64,000 nt of DNA from positions 828,725 to 892,724 of the forward strand of contig QAOA01003192.1 in the NCBI GenBank assembly GCA_003255065.1. Direction: 5' to 3'. The position numbers and the translations under genes are program-made. The DNA comes from Cercis canadensis (lineage: Eukaryota; Streptophyta; Magnoliopsida; Fabales; Fabaceae). Below the pieces are notes generated by a model. It ran no database searches and had not been told where the DNA came from. It worked only from the letters and a program-made list of their open reading frames with translations. Below are positions 58,901-64,000 of this stretch, in pieces (the stretch's first letter is position 1; each line of letters opens with the position of its first letter).

Positions 58901-59351
58901 GGTTAGGTCTTCTGAAGAGGCTAAACTCCCCAAGGACTTCGTGGACAGTTCAGAGAAGGCTTTGCTGGTTACATGGTGTCCCCAATTAGAAGTTCTATCA
59001 AATGAGGCTGTGGGGTGCTTCGTGACACATTGTGGTTGGAACTCCACATTGGAAGCTTTGAGCTTAGGAGTTCCAATGATTGCAATACCACAATGGACAG
59101 ACCAAAGCACAAATGCAAAGCATATTGTAGATGTTTGGAAAACAGGACTTAAACCTTCAGCTAATGAGAAAGGGATTGTTAGACGAGAAGCAATAGAGCA
59201 TTGCATAAGGGAAATAATGGAGAATGAAAGAGGTAAGGAGATAAGGAATAATGCTACCAAATGGATGAGTTTGGCTCGGAATGCTGTTGATGACGGGGGA
59301 AGTTCTGACAAAAATATTGAGGAATTTGTGGCAAAGTTGAAAAACTCCTGA
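55996..59351 (+). CDS. UGT74-like: UGT-D: UDP-glucosyltransferase, UGT74 family, two exons
   Basis: Exon 1 is 55996-56646 (217 codons) and exon 2 is 58632-59351 (239 codons plus TGA), 456 aa. The phase-0 intron (1985 nt, GT 56647, AG 58630-58631) is longer than that of UGT-C because of a 510-bp hAT MITE. Candidate catalytic His22 is in PAQGH and Asp115 in IYDSF. The PSPG box (332-375) carries [14 protein letters not shown] and ends WTDQ. It is a recent paralogue of UGT-C, with Asn instead of His at one position of the PSPG box (VLSNEAVG against VLSHEAVG). It is convergent with UGT-F, with 837 bases between stops, where a solo LTR sits. Same predicted cytosolic UDP-glucose chemistry; acceptor unknown. 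Confidence 0.93.
57299..57480 (+). repeat. SINE-like element in the UGT-D intron
   Basis: Same position and sequence type as 32465-32651 in UGT-C, so the insertion predates the C/D split. It ends in an A-rich run. Confidence 0.5.
57543..58052. mobile_element. GC-ended hAT MITE in the UGT-D intron
   Basis: About 510 bp, ends TAGAGCTGTCAAA and TTTTGACACCTCTA (inverted). It is flanked by CTTATGTC and GTTATGTC, with the UGT-C intron showing one ACTTATGTCTC at this place (empty site). Both subterminal regions are GC-rich, with repeated GCGGGC / GCCCGC and AACCC words, and the middle is AT-rich. An 8-base TSD with one mismatch fits hAT. Confidence 0.85.
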
Positions 59352-59503
59352 ATACTTCATGCAATGTTTTTATTAGTAATTTCTGAATCGTCTAGCGAAT
59401 TAACACTTTAAATTTATTAAAATGATGAAACCTTACAATTATTTTTGGTTACACTTGAGCACAATATGACAGGAAAGAGAAAAAATTAAAAAATAGCCGA
59501 TGG

Positions 59504-59789
59504 TGATAAAACTCAAGTATCCGGAACTATTGTTTATTGATTGAATAATGGTTACATTGGTATTTCTCTTGCTTATATAGCTGAGAAGTTACACTCCTAC
59601 TATAATGCAACTACTACTCCATATTAAGACTCCTACTAGACTAACACTACTACCCGTATAACTCCTACCTCTTTAGATAACTACTGATACTCCTAGATAA
59701 ACCAGAACTCTACTGCTGTAAACCAGAAATATCACACGTGCATGTGCCATGCCGCACCCGCATTCATTTACTGCATTATTGTTGTATCA
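59504..59789. mobile_element. solo LTR between UGT-D and UGT-F
   Basis: 286 bp, starts TGATAAAACTC and ends TTGTATCA (inverted TGATA/TATCA), flanked by an exact 5-bp duplication GATGG (59499-59503 and 59790-59794). The paralogous spacer after the Copia elements (about 39012 and 46429) reads CTCGATGGAGATT with no insert. The family is different from the Copia LTRs at 34 kb. Confidence 0.85.
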
Positions 59790-60188
59790 GATGGAAATTG
59801 AATGCTTGACATTAAACACACAAGTTCTTATGATCAAGAGAGATGCCATTAGACCCACATGTTATTGGCCTTTATATGCCTCTAACTACTTTAGTTGATT
59901 TTATGAATTAAGGGGAAACATGTTGGCATATTATGGAGACACGCCAAATTGCACTAGTGCAGTCTTATTGTCTTCCATTTTCTCTTAGATTTAAGTGTTG
60001 AATGGAGCTCAACCTTTTAGGTCGATGGTATTCTGCCAGTTCCTATTTGGTACATTCATAGTGAACTCGTAAAATTTTAAAATTCAGACATGTTACTTTA
60101 TTTGAAGGTTGAAAACAAAGCGGAAGAAAAAAAGTTTAAATCGAAATAGTTGTGAAGCCAAATTATGTTTCAATCGAAATAATAGTAA

Positions 60189-62721
60189 TCAGGATTTCAC
60201 CAACTTGGCCACAAATTCATCAATATTTTTGTCAGAACTTCCTCCTTCATCAGCAGCATTCTTAGCCAAGCTCATACATTTGGTAGCATTATTCTTTATC
60301 TCTCTAGCTCTTTTACTCTGCATTATTTCCTTTATGCAATGCTTTATTGCTTCTCGTCCAACAATTCCATTCTCATCAGCTGAGGGTGTAATTCCTGTTT
60401 TCCAAAAATCCATAATAAGCTTTGAATTTATGATTTGGTCTGCCCATTGTGGCATTGCTATCATTGGTACACCTAGGCTCAAAGCTTCCAATGTGGAGTT
60501 CCAACCACAATGTGTGACAAAGCACCCAACAGACTCATGCTCTAAGACTTGTAGTTGGGGACACCATGTGACAACTAAAGCTTTCTCTGAGCTGCCCACA
60601 AAGTCCTTAGGGAGTTTAGCCTCTTCAGAGGACCTAACCACCCACAAGAAATAACTCCCACTCTCTCTCAAACCCATAGCCAGTTCTTCCATTTGCTGCT
60701 CATTTGGAGCTGCACTACTTCCAAATGAGACATAGACAACTGACCCTTTCGGCCGATTATCGAGCCATTTTAAACAAGCTTCATTGTTGGGCTTGAATAT
60801 GCTTAAACCATAGTCTTTGTCATCTTGAAGTCGTTTGTCCAAGAACATAGATGGTATGGCTGGTCCAATTGTTCTCAGTGGCACAATCTTCATCATCCAA
60901 TCCACAACCTAAAGGAAATTTCATATAGGTGTTAGAAATATAGTTCTTGAATGGCTAATATTTATATCTATTTGGTTTAATTATTTTACTGATTCCTATA
61001 GTTTCACAACAAAATTCAAATTAGTCCTTATACTTTATATAATGCTCATACTTGGGTTCTCACTGTGATCCTTTGTCATGGATTCCTTAAAAAAATGAAT
61101 ACATACTAAAATAGCAGGCCTTCGTAGCAGATCTCTTAAAAGAATGCATAAATTGTAGATGGTAGGCCTACATATGGCTTTTTATCCAAATAATGATGTT
61201 TTGAATTATGTTCAAAAATTTAAAATTATTTTTCTCAAAACTGACGTTATTCCCAAGCACAAATAAATAAATTTTAATTATTATTTTTATTTAAATTAAA
61301 TAAGTTGTTGAGGAATATTTTTGTTAGTTATTATTTGGTATACCAGCATAAGCAACTGAAATTTTTTAATTTTTTTCACAAACCAAAATTAAAATAACTT
61401 CTTAAACTAGTTAAACATTTTGATCTAATTCATTTTTAAAATTTTAAAATATATATTTTGCATAACATCATAAGGGACATAAAATGATTCGTCATGATTT
61501 ATTAAAAAAAGATACTTCAAGTTTAATAATTTTTCAGTCTTTATATATAGAATAGTTAAAAAAACTATCAATTAGTATATTTTAGCGAGGAATGTGAATG
61601 AAACTATGAGTTATTATTTGATACATTAGCGGTAAAAAATAAAATATTTATATAAGTGGCTAAAATTATATGGTTGTGTATATAATAAGCCAAATTTTTG
61701 ACATAAATATTCTTAACCTATTTATATATTTCAATTTAAGATATTTTTATATTCTAAAATTTATTTTTTTATATAAAAATCATAAAAACATAAAATAAAA
61801 GGTCATAATTGATTTTAAATATGAATTCTAATTTAATCACTTTTTACTGTGTTTTGTTAAAGTTAATCATAAATAAATTATGTAATACTATTTAGATTAT
61901 CATTAAAATAATTTTTATAAAGTGTTTATAACAAAAAATGTATAAATTAAGTCACTTATGTAAATTTTAAGCTTCAAACCAAATATAAATTCGTGAAACT
62001 ATAGCAACAATAAATTAATCAAACAAATCGAATTACATGAGGTAAGTATTTGAAACGAGAAGTTACATACCTCTTGCTCTAGTTCGTAAACAGTGTTGAA
62101 AAGAACCCAATCAGCTTTATCAATGTAGGAGAATGGATCCACAACCAAATCCCAGAGAAACGGATAGGATCCATAAACATACAAGAAGGCTGGCATATCC
62201 GAAGGTGCTAGGGGTACCATTCCGGGAAGAAAATATTTAGTCTCCCTCAGAGGGAGTTCAATCTTTCCTTGATGAGCATGGAAGCATATATTGTTAAAAG
62301 CACAAGATTGAGTGAAGAAAAAAGCACCAACCAACCCAAATTTCTTGGCAACTTCAAGTGCCCAAGGCAAAATCGAATCGAACACAACACAATCTGCAGG
62401 GCACCCAGAGTTAGCAAGCTTCTCAAGAAGCTCACCAAGAGTTTGTGCTCCTACTTGCCTAAAGCTTTCTAGATAAACCTTGTCGCTCTCAGCTGCTTTA
62501 AGCCCTCCTTCATCATACCCATCTGAAATGCCCTCAATTGCCATGGAAGTTAGCTCTTTGGTATTAGTATTTTTCAAGAAGGAATGAGCAGTAACCATAG
62601 TGACCTTTACTCCTCTGTGCTCTAAAAGCTTGGAAAACTGAAGCATTGGGTTAATGTGTCCTTGAGCTGGAAAGGCTAGGACCACGCAGTGTGCTGCGTA
62701 GGCTTTTCTTTTCTGATCCAT
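60189..62721 (-). CDS. UGT74-like: UGT-F: UDP-glucosyltransferase, UGT74 family, two exons
   Basis: Exon 1 is 62721-62071 (217 codons) and exon 2 is 60908-60189 (239 codons plus TGA), 456 aa. The phase-0 intron is 1162 nt (GT 62070, AG 60910-60909). Candidate catalytic His22 is in PAQGH and Asp115 in VFDSI. The PSPG box (332-375) has [28 protein letters not shown] and ends WADQ; the final Gln predicts UDP-glucose. It is a distinct branch from A/B and C/D and the source type for the 3' part of psiE1 and psiE2. It is convergent with UGT-D. No damage seen; acceptor unknown. Confidence 0.92.
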
Positions 62722-62887
62722 TTCTTTGTGGACACACTATACTGGAAGGAGGAGAGCCATTCATCCCCGATTATTCGTATTGTGCGGGTTTGCTCATCTG
62801 AGATGTCAGGTGGCGTTTGGTACAAATTTTTTTTATTTTTTTATTTTTTGAAAATCTTTGAGAAATTAAAATTTCTATGTTTAGTAT
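62722..62887 (-). promoter_or_regulatory. short 5' flank of UGT-F, cut by an hAT element
   Basis: Only 166 bases separate the UGT-F start codon from the hAT element inserted at 62888, so the upstream promoter must include or lie beyond the element. No specific site recognised. Confidence 0.4.
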
Positions 62888-63783
62888 TATGGGTGTTCAT
62901 AATCCAACCAACTCATAACAATCGGACCGAACCGGATCAGTTTGATGTCAATCCATCGGTTACAGATAAAAGACAGACGGAATTGGATGACTCAGATTTA
63001 ATATTTTGGTTTAGACCGGTCGGTTCGATTTTTACTAAGTAAAACCGATAGTTTCTCTCTCCCTCATCAAGTCCTTCCCACTTCCCACTTCCCAATGGCT
63101 GAACATCTCTCTCTTTCCGTCCTTTCAAATTTTGAAAAACCAATTCTTTGACTTTTCAACTCTTTCCTCTCTTTCTTCTCTCTCTTATTTCTCTTTTCCT
63201 ATGCTTTTTTAATTTCAAGTGTCTTTCAATCTTTCTCCTTCACTCTTTCCTGTCTTTTCAGTTTCTCTTCTCCGACTCTCCCACATACCTTGAGATGAAA
63301 CGAGTAGTGAAAGCTAAAAGCTTAAGGTTTTAACTCATAATGGGTTGATAAAAAAGAATAGAAAAGCAATCCCAGTGTGTTTTTTTTTTATTGTTCATTG
63401 GGAAAAATCTCTTGTAGTAACTTATTTTGAGAATCTGAGGTAGGAGAGCCGCAACAAATTTGTGGTTTGTCTGGTTCGGCAAGAACCTCTAGAGTGAAGC
63501 CAAGCCTAGGTCTCCTCTTCGTCACTGTCCCTCACCGCCACGGTGCCACCCAAGGTCTCCTCCTTTTTTTTCATTGTTTTATGTTCTCTCTATATCTGTG
63601 TCTCATGAAACAAGCCTAAATCGAGTCAACCCCACCCAAGCCAACCCAACCCATCTGAAACCGAATCCATCGGTTCTGTTAATGAGGTGGTCGGTGACGG
63701 GTTTGCATTTTTTCAATTTTTACACACTCGATCGAATGAAAATGTCCTCCAAACTGATCGAATCCGACCGGTGAATAAGCCTA
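62888..63783 (-). mobile_element. non-autonomous hAT element, copy 2 (8-bp TSD)
   Basis: 896-bp element with ends TATGGGTGTTCATAA and TGAATAAGCCTA, flanked by an exact 8-bp duplication TTTAGTAT (62880-62887 and 63784-63791). Reverse orientation relative to copy 1 at 29993-30876; shared internal blocks include the inverted equivalents of GGGATGTGGGAAGTGGGAAG and AAGTCAAAGAATGATTTTTC. No transposase frame. It lies 167 bases upstream of the UGT-F start. Confidence 0.9.
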
Positions 63784-64000
63784 TTTAGTATAACATTTTA
63801 AAAAAAATTCCTAGATAAATAGGATTACTGAGAACAATTTTTGAGTAAGTTTTTCATAAAATAATTTTTATGGGGGTGATATTCTTAAATTCTCATGACA
63901 CGAGAAATTTTTTTTAAAATGTAAGAAGTCACTTTTGCCCCTGTCCTTATACCAAAAACTCTACTCACGACGCTCATTTGCCTCTCCGTCTCCACAAGGT
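63784..64000. other. window end, nothing recognised
   Basis: TSD followed by AT-rich and then mixed sequence to the window edge; no feature supported. Confidence 0.5.

Overview
The window is AT-rich nuclear DNA from a flowering plant, most likely a eudicot (possibly a woody rosid; genus not determined). The evidence is spliced genes with GT-AG introns, a BIR1-type LRR receptor kinase, UGT74-type glucosyltransferases, cinnamyl-alcohol-dehydrogenase (CAD)-like remnants, Ty1/Copia elements with a plant-type tRNA-Met primer site, and many hAT and Mutator-like MITEs. It is one strand of a draft assembly: there is a 69-base N gap and six isolated single Ns.

Layout. 1-4.6 kb is repeat-rich intergenic DNA. 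4.6-7.8 kb holds one intact two-exon gene for a BIR1-like LRR receptor-like kinase. 7.8-14.4 kb is intergenic with MITEs. From 14.5 to 62.7 kb lies a UGT74-family cluster: a 3'-terminal fragment (14.5 kb, -), intact UGT-A (16.7-18.3 kb, -), intact UGT-B (23.4-25.1 kb, -), intact UGT-C (31.1-34.0 kb, +), two near-identical chimeric pseudogenes psiE1 and psiE2 (39.4-41.3 and 46.8-48.8 kb, -), intact UGT-D (56.0-59.4 kb, +) and intact UGT-F (60.2-62.7 kb, -). Two broken CAD-like genes (50.7-52.1 and 54.4-54.9 kb, +) sit between psiE2 and UGT-D. Every intact UGT has the same two-exon structure, with a phase-0 intron after the codons for Leu-Glu-Gln-Glu.

The cluster grew by block duplication. UGT-C + psiE and UGT-D + UGT-F are the same convergent gene pair, and UGT-A and UGT-B are near-copies. 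Because paralogous flanks are present, several transposon insertions can be compared directly with their empty sites. These include an ~4.9 kb Copia element (5-bp TSD CACTT) next to UGT-C, a solo LTR (TSD GATGG) between D and F, an ~0.9 kb hAT element (two copies with exact 8-bp TSDs), a 510-bp hAT MITE in the UGT-D intron, Mutator-type MITEs with 9-bp TSDs, and a 2.4 kb Pack-MULE upstream of UGT-A. The Pack-MULE carries intron-containing pieces of a DUR3-type urea transporter gene and a Ty3/gypsy reverse-transcriptase scrap.

The largest caveat is a 7.4 kb direct duplication (34007-41404 and 41406-48819) that contains the Copia element and psiE. A single N separates its two copies. Four of the other five single Ns also sit exactly between direct repeats (16 to 178 bp). 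This looks like contig ends that overlapped but were not merged, so the second Copia and psiE may be an assembly or haplotype artefact rather than a real tandem copy.

Functionally, the five intact UGTs should be cytosolic UDP-glucose-dependent glucosyltransferases acting on small acceptors; their acceptors cannot be read from sequence. The receptor kinase is unrelated to the cluster and probably acts at the plasma membrane in BAK1/SERK-linked immune control.
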